A stretch of 17,428 nucleotides of DNA, taken from contig JANTQF010000521.1 of NCBI GenBank assembly GCA_032988165.1, positions 1 through 17,428 on the forward strand. Reading direction: 5' to 3'. Shown one piece after another: positions 10,301 to 17,428 of the stretch. A model generated the notes under the pieces. That model was not told the DNA's origin. It worked only from the letters and a program-made list of their open reading frames with translations, and made no database searches. Within the stretch, counting starts at the first letter, position 1. Each line of letters starts with the position of its first letter. The translations under genes and the position numbers were made by a program. The DNA is from Emmonsiellopsis sp. PD_33. Lineage: Eukaryota > Ascomycota > Eurotiomycetes > Onygenales > Ajellomycetaceae.

Positions 10301-10613
10301 CTGGAAATGTCCCATCTGCGGCAGCGACAGTCGTCCTCAATCACTTCTCATCGACGATTTTCTTCTAGACGTCCGCTACAAGCTTGAGGCAGACAAGTTA
10401 CTAGACACGAAAGCTATCCTTGTGCGGCCAGATGGGACCTGGGAACCCCGAGTCGAGGGACCAAAACGGGGCGAATCAACCTCGCTGAAGCGCAAGAGGG
10501 GGTTGTCGGAGGAAAACGATAATGTCAAACCAGAATCACCTTCCAACAGTCGAGCAGCATCTTCCTCACATCCGCCGAATAACCCGAGCACGGAAATTAT
10601 AGAACTCGACTAA
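7296..10613 (+). CDS. ZMIZ-like MIZ/SP-RING zinc-finger protein (probable SUMO E3 ligase)
   Basis: Single exon, 1105 aa. Residues 1-285 are Pro/Ser/Gln-rich and disordered. About 290-493 is a compact, largely helical block I cannot assign. About 500-755 is Gln/Pro-rich. About 760-930 resembles the domain preceding the zinc finger in PIAS/ZMIZ proteins (AWPTAIYVHVNG, then LNEISLTLLW). The SP-RING/MIZ finger is at about 973-1020: C974, H976 and C979 in CSHMECFDLETYL, then WKCPIC with C1005 and C1008. A basic LKRKRG (1064-1069) is a likely nuclear signal, and the protein ends in EIIELD, a SUMO-interacting motif. SP-RING proteins position charged Ubc9-SUMO and promote substrate sumoylation in the nucleus, often on chromatin. 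The layout is closer to animal ZMIZ than to Siz1, since no SAP domain is visible. Ligase activity is inferred from the intact finger. Start: A at -3, first in-frame ATG after a stop at 7200-7202. Confidence 0.88.
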   Translation: MSPLSQQPQHIRRPSLNARISGQEIASQNLTLNRFVGGRQKSWMLSTNPAPAPAISTNPTQTTHPLPQKPPKPGNASALPVPAPGNERTKEKPPADIERGCTPNTPGPVAPLSSAEVLPISPVSVEQSFPPGRASSSNSPHIPNSQAEQPSTCAPTNDQQLTVLPSPNPSHGSSTRATSESVPAACQRINPPSPQRPLQQPSIVGQSVNMTVNPPVTATNSAIHPPQSISQATNIQRTSGTSDPHRDKRARTESFPAGQDFRLPTAHSVNGSRQTPGMARTRQTTANSQPSPQFSLKALIPRVDHLPRLPSSVESRRTVLLRTACEKEDLFYVALHQIYCLDPRILAASFHNFGPPQMDGINIVSDLLVNNSTLSEQFVRACAEFPASIQTMIHHVPRYTDTLGQVMRFLELLSTRWPGFEATIISRRYPPLIVDELLQHLALPSLTLQYIIFVACCRRIGGLRSDSTVEIFSSLFHKNQQLYDHSLSRVNTSNPVPPNQIQADEETIRKMYEQIRDQKIPPIRQPFQNQGVGQSLPQHMPRTQAPNQNFHRPPIQHTLSASQVQVQDPRNQVLQQQPPPHAISYPSVQPQGRRQMPASQVQPRIQRTQSLQQPATQQMHRQANWRHPATASNIIQQHSQSSHTSFVGPPPNNLHSIQQEPLVLSPTSFVPSVPSQHVLPSNGGVMFASGLPPYPTPQSQPNNVTPQSISGHSNQGTLLLPPVGFMPTTVNPNPLVVGLHQAHLSETTRALTASNEPPELLYFLRSFAIPPSSITRHPPILKWQFMVSPEKFRKLPTQLPSEEHGPKAWGVLDGFQSYQLRCTKLAPKSQPPPEHQWAVSDTAWPTAIYVHVNGTEHFVRRKAHHGRDLPLNVSSSIKEGLNEISLTLLWNSTEFNKSSYHMALEILEYAEHKRVRAAVQHLPLAASLGQLKERLTCSNNDDDELTVIDDHITIDLIDPFMARIFNKPARGKHCSHMECFDLETYLSTRLSRAMKGHGMAEDWKCPICGSDSRPQSLLIDDFLLDVRYKLEADKLLDTKAILVRPDGTWEPRVEGPKRGESTSLKRKRGLSEENDNVKPESPSNSRAASSSHPPNNPSTEIIELD

Positions 10614-11250
10614 TCTACAAAAGCAGTGCGGCCTAGTTCTTAATACAGCCTGCCCCTGATCCACGGTCCCCACGGCCTCGCCTGTTACAGTTATCCAATA
10701 GAAAAATGTGGAGATACCGAACGAGTTCTTTTTCTTTTCCCCGCTTTTTCAATATTACTTACTACTTGTTAATCGCCTTCTATTTCTTGCCTTATACCCA
10801 GCAGTTTTTGCTCTTGCGCTTTGTTTGATTTGCTGGTGTCGCAGAAAAGATGGTCCCGTCTGTTTTTAGATGTGGCTTCTCTTCTCTCTTTTTTTCTTCT
10901 TTTTTTCCTGCATTTCCTCTCTTCATGGTATCCGGCGAAAGAAAGAATGGGAAGGGGAGGGGGAGGAGGCTCTTTGTTTTTATCTGTTCGTTCGTTTGTC
11001 TTTGGCGACTGGTATGGAAGGCGTTTAAATGGATGGGATGGGATTTAATGTAAACGAGATGAGAATGGGGAAGGCAAGCGTTGATGTTAACACTTTTTTT
11101 TTGCGGGTACATGGTTATTTTTTAACTGGTTTATATTTTTTAATCCTTACAATGAATGAGGTGTAGAGTTTGATTGATATTGAAGAGTGAAGCTGGTTTA
11201 ATTTCTTTTCAGAGTATTCCTGTGTAGAGAGGGAGAGGGGGGGACAGGTC

Positions 11251-11269
11251 TTTCATTTTAAAAATGAAA
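11251..11269. repeat. 9-bp perfect inverted repeat
   Basis: TTTCATTTT and AAAATGAAA are separated by a single A. Being AT-rich with a one-base spacer, it is a weak hairpin at best, and in AT-rich sequence it may be chance. Confidence 0.5.
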
Positions 11270-11866
11270 AGGGGCAAGCGGCCATAATAACTCGGATTGT
11301 AGACATGGATAATGAATGCATCCCTCTCTCTAAATAATGCAGATACATAGCTCTTATTTATCACCTATAATTCCTCTGGTTATTAAGCTGACTAGTTACA
11401 TTAACATTCTTCAATTTGTTAAAATGCACTACATAATCCATTCCCTTCTTTCACTTTGGAATTGTTGATGTGATGTTCTGCATGCGCAAAACCCGGCACC
11501 TACAGGACAGGATAGAAAGCTGTTTAAACAGCCAGTAAGTAATAGCCCGAAAAAAAGAAGAAAAACTCTATTTTTAGAAGTGAATTAACACATACTCATT
11601 AAATAATAATTATTATATATATCTCTGTAATGCTATTTATTACAATAGGGTGATAAGTTATATATTAGAAGTTCCACATCAATAAGCAAACCAAAGCAAA
11701 GCAAAGAAAAAAAGAGGAAAAAAAAGGTAGATTAAATTTAAAATAGAATAAAAGAAACACAGAACCCATGCAAGCCGAAGAGGGGGAGAAAAAGCCCACC
11801 AGGGGCGCTGGCGCCGGCAGGAGGGGAACTGGGCTGGAGAAGTGTATATATAATAGAAAGGATAAA

Positions 11867-11881
11867 GGGGGGGGTGGGGGG
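11867..11881 (+). repeat. G-rich tract (G8 T G6)
   Basis: Eight G, one T and six G in a row, in the gap between two convergent genes. It could fold as part of a G-quadruplex but is short of four separated G-runs. It may instead be simple homopolymer slippage. Confidence 0.5.
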
Positions 11882-12288
11882 TTAAAAAAAATTCAAGAAA
11901 TCAGGGCAGACAGATAACAGTGACAGCAGACAAGAAAAAAGGAAAAAGAGAGAAAGGCAAAGGCGAAGAAACAAAACACCAAAAAAAAAAGAACCTGCTT
12001 TTTTCTGTTCTGTCCAACCAAGCCAACCAAGTAACTCCCTCTCTTTTACTTTTCTCGCTTATTACCCCATTTTTTTGCTCTAGCCTGACCTCCTTCGCTA
12101 ACCCCTTTCTGAAATCTATAATCGCTTGCTTGCTTGCTTGTGAGGTATGGTTGATATGGTATGCCATGTCATGGGTTGATGCATGCATATGCAAAGCATA
12201 CATACCCGTGCCAACCGCATTCTTATCCATGCGTCCCTCATCAAAATTAAAAGGATCGCTCTCCTCCCCTATAACCACGTAAATCTCC

Positions 12289-14197
12289 CTACTTCCTCAC
12301 CTGCTGCGCATGCTTAACCAAATTCCCAATAACCCCCTCAAACGCTTCCTTCTCACCAAGCTGCGCATCCCTCCTCTTCAACCAATATTCTAACACCTCG
12401 CTCGCCCGCGCCGTCATCTCCTGCAGCCGCGAGATATGCCTCCGTAGCTCGTCGTCCGTGAACCCGTTCAGTGCCGCGTCAGTGGTGGCGCAAAGGCGGC
12501 GGACGGAAGAGAGGTCTAGTTCGGGTGGTGGTTGCGGGCCCCGGCGGCGCGGTGGTTCGTTGCGTGATTGCGAGCGGTTGGAGTCGAGGGAGGTGGAGGA
12601 ACGGGCGTGCTGTTGGCCGTCGCGTTTTAGTTTGGTGAGGTTGCGGGGCTCGCCTGTTGTTGTGTTGGGGGTGGTTTTGGATTCTTGGCTTATGGAGGGG
12701 AGGACTAGCTTTTTCTGTTTTGAGGCGGGGAGGATCTCGTCTAGGTCGACGGGGACACCAAGGGAGACAAGGAAGAGGCGGCGGATGCGTGATTTAATCC
12801 AGTTTGGTGGTTGGAGAGGGGGTGGGGCGACGAGTTGGGACCATAGGGAGAGGGAGCGGTCTGTTATGAAGATTGCGGAGGATTCGGGGAATGGGTCGAT
12901 TGGGGGGAGGGTGGAGAGGTTGGCGGAGCTGGGGAAGAGGTCGTCGAGCTGGGAGGAGGTTGCAGTGAGGAGGTCCGGGAGATTTTTTATAGAGTCAAGA
13001 TCCAGGAGGGGTGGCTGTGTGTTTGTTCATCGATCAGTTTACTATCTTTTCAATAGGCGGCATTTCTGGGCCATTTAAATGGCGTGTATGGTTGGGATAC
13101 AACCCTATGCTATGGCTACTTACAAAGGAAGGTGGAGGAGGTTGCTTGGGGATATCCTGAACTGTATCCTGACTGACATCCTCCGTTGGCTGCTGAAACG
13201 CGTCATCGAAATCACCGAAATCATCTTCCCCCATATCTCCATCGCCTTCTTCAAAGTCATCAAAATCGTCTCCGGACTGCTGGTCGTCAATTGCATCTTC
13301 CGTGCTCTGATGTGCTACACCGTGGTCATCCGTCAATTCTGTGCTTTTCCGTCGTACATGGCTCCGATGCTCGGATCTAGTCGACGAAGAGTTGGGAGAC
13401 CCTGGTTCGGTCAATCGTCCCTCTGAAATCTGATGTATGGAGAATGGTAGGGAAGAGCGGAAGCTTACCTGGAGCATCTGGCACTGTCTGGATAGCATCG
13501 GGAAGAGCATCACTTGGACTCCTTCTGTGCGCACTAAGAGGTCGAGGCTGGTCTTCGGGTACAGACTCGACACGGGAAAGCAATGTCTCCGGCACGGGGC
13601 TGGCACGCCCGCTATTCTGCATCGGTTCCTCCGCGGCAATTGAGGAATGAGACCCCGATTCGGGTATCTTTAGGATGATGTCTGGGGCGGAATCAGCCTT
13701 GTGAGTTTCGTAGGCAGGCGTCCCTGGCTCTTCCCCGTAGCTTGGAGAACTTGGATCGATCTTCTCGACAACAGTCCGCGGAATCTGGTCGGGGGCCAGG
13801 GACAACCTTCTACTGGCGCTTGATTGCGGCCGGCTAGGTGACTTGTTGCCGATAATCTCAATTTCATCCGGGACAGCGTCCAGCTCTCTCTTCTCATATG
13901 CAGGAGAACCAGGTATCTCTCCGTAGCTTGGGGAATTGTCGACCTTCTCCACCCGGGTCCGAGGGACTGGGGATGGGGAGCGAGAGCGGAAGGGGGATCT
14001 TCGGCCCTCTGAAGCATCGGAAAAGTGGTCGTCTTCGCTTCCCACGGCTACAAACGCATATTAGCTGGGTATACTCGCAGATTCCTAGCGGGGAAACAAA
14101 ACATACGGGATGGCTGGGCTCCAGGGTCGTCCAGCTCAACGCCCTTCGCAGGCGGCTCCAGCAAGATGCTGGGCGGGCGAGAACGCCGCTGTGTCAT
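12289..14197 (-). CDS. laa2: Laa2/DUF5102 family, probable AP-1 adaptor accessory protein
   Basis: Four exons: 14197-14107, 14047-13469, 13422-13124 and 13014-12289, giving 564 aa. All borders are GT-AG and phases agree. Residues 1-220 are Ser/Pro-rich with two copies of a motif containing SPSYGE (59-93 and 120-154). Residues 275-300 are very acidic with DDFDDF and DDFGDF (F292, G293, F295). The conserved C-terminal part covers 324-564. It includes SLWSQLVAPPPLQPPNWIKS and a SLGVPVDLDEILP stretch (378-430), then a helical C-terminus. This matches the fungal DUF5102 family, of which yeast Laa2 (YBL010C) is the founding member. Laa2 links Laa1 to clathrin adaptor AP-1 at the trans-Golgi and endosomes, and FGxF-type motifs bind the gamma-adaptin ear. 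The AP-1 role is by homology and supported by the DFGDF motif. The start has weak context but an in-frame TGA lies shortly upstream, and exon 1 has no other ATG. Confidence 0.82.
13015..13123 (-). other. laa2 intron 3 (109 nt) with a 14-bp palindrome
   Basis: Donor GTAAGT (13123-13118), CTGAT branch-like site, acceptor CACAG ending at 13015, phase 0. It contains GCCATTTAAATGGC (13070-13083), a perfect palindrome. Confidence 0.8.
13423..13468 (-). other. laa2 intron 2 (46 nt)
   Basis: Donor GTAAGC (13468-13463), acceptor TTTCAG ending at 13423, phase 1. Splicing gives DAPEGRLTEPGS. At 46 nt it is near the lower limit for fungal introns. A nearer CAG (7 nt upstream) would break the frame. Confidence 0.75.
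14048..14106 (-). other. laa2 intron 1 (59 nt)
   Basis: Donor GTATGT (14106-14101), acceptor GTAG ending at 14048, phase 1. It joins GAQPSP to VGSEDDHFSDASEG. The first exon is only 30 codons and holds the only usable ATG. Confidence 0.78.
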
Positions 14198-14780
14198 CGG
14201 GGGGGTCAAGTCTCAGGAACCCAGCAAACATACACAGGTAGAAAGCAGTACTAGATATCGCGAGTACAGCCTGGCGTCAAGCAGCAGAGCAGTATCAAAC
14301 CGCAGTCCGAGAGGCCATCTGTGTCGTCGAAATAGTTGGATCAACAGCGACGTTTCAAGTCGGCGCATTCTGCCAGGGCGGTGAGGAGCCAGCAGGCGGT
14401 GGCGGTATGGATACGGTATTGTCGAGCTGCGGCGGCTGCGATGTGCGTGTAATGGTGTATGGTACGGTACAGGCTGTATTATCCAGAGCATCCAGAAAAA
14501 GCTTCAGGAACATATTTGATACTGATACTACTATTGATGTTGATATTGGCAGACTGCTGCCCGCTGCTTCACCCTCGCGGCATACATCCCTCCTCCTCTG
14601 GCTTCTACACGGCAGCATTGGACTTTGACTGAGAGTGAATTTGCTGCCCTCTCTCATCTGCCATTCAATACACACCTGTGCGTCTCCTGCTCGCGCCAGT
14701 GTCAACAAGCTCTCCGTTCACCTTGCTGACCTCCACACCCAAAACACAGCTTCTGAGCCGCAGAATTACCGCCTACAGGC
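14198..14780. promoter_or_regulatory. divergent promoter, laa2 (left) and nsp1 (right)
   Basis: This 583-nt spacer lies between two outward-facing starts, so both promoters must fit here. Next to the laa2 start is a G7 run (14199-14205). An inverted repeat GTACT-N10-AGTAC (14248-14267) encloses GATATC and TCGCGA, a self-complementary CpG core. The 240 nt before nsp1 contain no ATG, giving a clean leader, and nsp1 starts with G at -3. No clear TATA box was seen. No gene is supported on either strand. Confidence 0.5.
14248..14267. promoter_or_regulatory. inverted repeat with TCGCGA core
   Basis: GTACT at 14248-14252 and AGTAC at 14263-14267 are exact complements, and the 10-nt spacer plus edge contains GATATC and TCGCGA, both self-complementary. 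About 50 nt from the laa2 start, it is a plausible site for a dimeric factor. No factor is known to me for this exact arrangement. Confidence 0.3.
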
Positions 14781-17031
14781 ATGTCACAGCCGCAATTTAC
14801 CTTCGGGACGGGGACCCCCGCGACCTCAGGGGGATCCAATACTCCAACATTTGGCTCTGCTGGCGCATCCCCCTTTGGCCAAAACGCGTCCGGTGGTGGT
14901 CTCTTTGGAAATATTGGAGGCACACCAACAACAACGAGCTCGTCAGGGGGGTTATTCGGGTCTACTACCACACCAGCTGCAGGACAACCCGGTTCCTTGT
15001 TCGGTGGTCAGGGCGCGAAGCCCGCCTTTGGGGCCGGATCGGGCGCGAGCACCCCCAATCTCTTTACCAAACCCGGAGAACAAAGTGGTGGAGCTTCAAC
15101 ACCAACTCTTTTCGGGGCTGCAAGCCAGACACCCAAACCAGCAGAGCCCACTGCGTTGAGCCAGACTCCCTCTGGCGGGATGTTTGGTGCAGCAGCAAAG
15201 AATCCGGCATCTGCGGGCAGTTTGTTCGGTAGCACAACTCCAGCACCATCAGGCGCAGGATTGTTCGGCAACACGTCAACGACGCCAGCGGGACCACCGC
15301 CTCAGAGTTCTGGAGCTGGCGCGCAAAGCCTTTTTGGCAACCAAGCTGCTCAACAGCCAGCTTTTACTGGACTAGGGCAAAAACCGGCCTCCTCTCCTTT
15401 CGGAGCCATTGGTGCTACCACAACTACACCATCGGCAACAAGCGCGACTACGGCATCTACCGCTGCACCGAGCCTCTTCGGAGCCGCTGCACCATCACAA
15501 CCTCCATCCGGCGGAACTTTGTTTGGCACCCCCGCCAAAGCTCTAGGCGCGGAGACTTCCAAACCAGATGCAAAGCCAAATCTCTTTGGCGCAGCCGCAA
15601 CGTCCGCTACACCCCAGACGTCCGGTTCTTTGTTCAACCTTGGTGGCCCTTCGGGAGCTCAAACTGCGCAAAAGCCATTAAGCTTTCCATCTAAGCCTAC
15701 CAGTCCGGCAACCACAACAGAAACCCCTCAAAAGCCTCTCTTTTCACTTGGTGGCACTCCAGCTACCACCACCGCCCCAGCAGCATCGACCGCGACACCG
15801 GCACCAGCTGGCGGGATGTTTTCAGGCCTCGGTGCCCCAAAGACGACTGCTGCGGCAGAATCGACCACTCCTGCCACCACCTCAGCCCAGCCGGCAGCCA
15901 GTCTGTTCAACATCAATAAGCCCACTACTACAGCGGCTTCCACGACGGCGCCTCAAGCAACGACAGCTACTACAACAGGAACAACAGCTACTCCTACAAC
16001 CACCGCCACTACCACCGCTGGCACCACAACGGCGCCTACAACAACCGCTACCACCGGCGGGGTGAATCTAGGAGCCTCAACCGCCGGCCCCGCCCCTCCC
16101 GCACAATCACGGCTCAAGAACAAAACCATGGATGAGATAATCACCCGCTGGGCAACCGATCTTACAAAATACCAAAAGGAATTCCAGGAGCAAGCCGAGC
16201 AGGTCGCGAAATGGGACCGCATGCTCGTTGAGAACGGGACAAAGGTGCAGAAACTATACGGCAACACCGTCGACGCAGAGCGCGCTACACAGGAAGTCGA
16301 GCGCCAATTGGCGTCTGTAGAGGGCCAGCAGGACGAGTTGAGTTCGTGGCTGGACCGGTATGAGCAGGAGGTTGACACGTTGTTGTCGAAACAGGTTGGG
16401 TTGGCGGATACGCTTCAGGGACCTGATCAGGAACGTGAACGGACGTATGTTTGCCCCTATCCTATCTTAGCCATTGAACAAAAAAACAAAAGCAACCATT
16501 GCCAACAAACATAATCCTAACTCGCAAAAATCCTGCTATACAGTTACAAACTAGCCGAACGCCTCTCCGAGCGCCTGAACGAAATGGGCCAAGACCTAAC
16601 CAGCATGATCGAAGAAGTAAACTCCGCTTCCGCAACACTAAGCAAGACTACCAAAGCCGACGAACCTGTACGTTTTCCGCATATCTACATACATCCATCT
16701 CTCACCCCCCCTTCCTCATCCCTTCCTCATCCCTTCCCCCTTCATTCCATCCATCCATCCACTAACCCACCCCCCCAAAAAACAAACACAGATCTCCCAA
16801 ATCGTCCGCATCCTCAACTCGCACCTCTCCCAACTCCAACAAATCGACCAGGGCACGGCGACGCTGCGGGCGAAAATCGCTGCCTCGCAGAGGGTCGGTG
16901 GGGCGATTGGGGTTAGTGGGCATCAGCATATGGGGTCGTTTAGTAGTAGTGGGAGGAACGGGAACGGGAACGGGAGTGGGGGCGGGGGTGTAGCGGATGA
17001 TTTTTATAGGGCTTATATGGGGAGGCGGTAG
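14781..17031 (+). CDS. nsp1: FG nucleoporin Nsp1 (Nup62 family)
   Basis: Three exons: 14781-16444, 16544-16667 and 16792-17031, giving 675 aa. The N-terminal ~300 residues carry 16 FG dipeptides, mostly LFG, MFG or PFG flanked by Gly, Ala and Thr, followed by variant FNLGG and FSLGG motifs. A Thr/Ala-rich linker (about 380-435) leads to the Nsp1 C-terminal coiled-coil domain from about 446 (TMDEIITRWATDLTKYQKEF, then LDRYEQEVDTLL). It continues across both introns (LAERLSERLNEMGQDL, then SQIVRILNSHL). The tail is Gly/Asn-rich and ends FYRAYMGRR. Nsp1 forms the central channel trimer with Nup57 and Nup49 and is also in the Nup82 complex on the cytoplasmic side. Its FG mesh binds transport receptors. 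Family and location are established; identity here rests on the C-terminal domain and the FG repeats. Initiation context is good (G at -3), with no upstream ATG in the 240-nt leader. Confidence 0.93.
16445..16543 (+). other. nsp1 intron 1 (99 nt)
   Basis: Donor GTATGT at 16445, CCTAAC-like branch site (16516-16521), acceptor ACAG ending at 16543. It joins ERT to YKLAERL in phase 2. Read-through adds a few codons and then stops at about 16512. Confidence 0.88.
16668..16791 (+). other. nsp1 intron 2 (124 nt), pyrimidine-rich with short repeats
   Basis: Donor GTACGT at 16668, ACTAAC branch site (16761-16766), acceptor CACAG ending at 16791, phase 0, joining ADEP to ISQIV. The middle holds repeated CTCATCCCTTC and CCATCCATCC units. 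Confidence 0.86.
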
Positions 17032-17428
17032 ATGGGAGGTGTTGGACATGGAGGTGTGCGTTTGGGATTTAAGGGGGAGGAGGTTGGGTGTCTTTATGTT
17101 GAAATTGCAGTTGTTGTATCTTTTTTTAAAAAAATTCTAATATGAAAGAACGATAGGTAGGCCCGGCTTGGGATTGGGATTGGCATTGGATTTTCCTTAC
17201 CTACCTACCTACCTACATGGATGATGGATGATGGATGATGGATGATATAATCGATAACTACAATCTTGCCCACTAGCTCAAAACCAAAATACCAAAATAC
17301 CGTGGGCTGTTGCTTCTAATTAGAATAATAGTCTATAATAAGAAACTCCTCATCATTATTTAATGTCTAAAAGAATGGGACTTTAAACTCTGCAGTATGA
17401 AAGACTTTGAAATTGTTATGAATCATAA
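17032..17428. other. nsp1 3' flank with short tandem repeats
   Basis: No gene is seen. It should hold the nsp1 3' UTR. It includes a poly-T/A stretch (about 17121-17136), four ACCT units (17199-17214) and four ATGGATG units (17217-17244). Confidence 0.5.
17199..17244. repeat. adjacent microsatellites (ACCT)4 and (ATGGATG)4
   Basis: Two different simple repeats lie almost back to back: four ACCT units then, after ACA, four exact 7-nt ATGGATG units. They probably vary in copy number between strains. No function is suggested. Confidence 0.8.

Larger units (their letters stand above)
10614..12288. other. convergent 3' intergenic region, low complexity
   Basis: This 1675-nt gap lies between the tail ends of two convergent genes. 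I see no supported gene: open frames on either strand are low complexity and Lys/Ser/Phe-rich. Contents are pyrimidine and purine tracts (10860-10990, 11690-11760, 11930-12000), an AT-rich block (about 11540-11760) and G-runs at 11867-11881. There is also a 9-bp inverted repeat at 11251-11269, and (CTTG)n near 12124-12140. Both 3' UTRs must lie at its ends. The AT-rich core could be an old decayed insertion, but no terminal repeats or coding remains are visible. Confidence 0.5.

Noticed and set aside
11901..12282. overlapping 120-125-codon frames on both strands
   Set aside because: Lys/Glu/Phe-rich from simple tracts, no domain, in a convergent 3' region.
17217..17244. CRISPR-like array
   Set aside because: The units are 7-nt head-to-tail copies without spacers, so this is a plain microsatellite.
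1..17428. secondary-metabolite, defence or mobile-element cluster
   Set aside because: No synthase, NLR, transposase, reverse transcriptase, helicase or long terminal repeat was found. All five genes are recognisable housekeeping families and no shared pathway is implied.

Overview
This window is nuclear DNA from a filamentous ascomycete. I infer Pezizomycotina, probably Eurotiomycetes (Eurotiales or Onygenales). The reasons are short spliceosomal introns (46-124 nt) with GTAAGT, GTGAGT or GTATGT donors, long disordered Ser/Pro-rich proteins, and a gene set typical of that group. Base composition is mixed in the genes, with AT-rich and homopolymer-rich spacers. No bacterial, phage, plasmid, CRISPR or intact transposon signal was seen.

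Layout, left to right. (1) 236-2053, minus: a single-exon Cdc1/Ted1-type metallophosphoesterase of the ER. (2) 2805-5938, minus, three exons: a Boi/Pob1-type polarity scaffold (SH3, SAM, PH). The first two exons hold the SH3 domain. (3) 5939-7295: a divergent promoter region with no convincing gene. It ends in a cluster of upstream ORFs just before (4) 7296-10613, plus: a ZMIZ-like MIZ/SP-RING protein with a C-terminal SUMO-interacting motif. (5) 10614-12288: a 1.7 kb low-complexity convergent 3' region. (6) 12289-14197, minus, four exons: a Laa2/DUF5102 protein, a likely AP-1 adaptor accessory factor. (7) 14198-14780: a compact divergent promoter. (8) 14781-17031, plus, three exons: the FG nucleoporin Nsp1 (Nup62 family). 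(9) 17032-17428: 3' flank with short tandem repeats.

All five genes are housekeeping genes. Three touch membrane traffic or polarity (Ted1, Boi, Laa2), one is at the nuclear pore (Nsp1) and one is in SUMO signalling or transcription (MIZ). They look like ordinary neighbours, not a cluster or a dedicated new system. Exon joins were worked out by hand. Each join keeps frame, gives a domain-consistent protein and has canonical GT-AG borders, but none has RNA support here.

The observations most worth a second look are the unassigned roughly 200-residue helical block and terminal SIM of the MIZ protein, its three upstream ORFs, the duplicated SPSYGE motif in the Laa2-like protein, and an overlapping upstream ORF on ted1.
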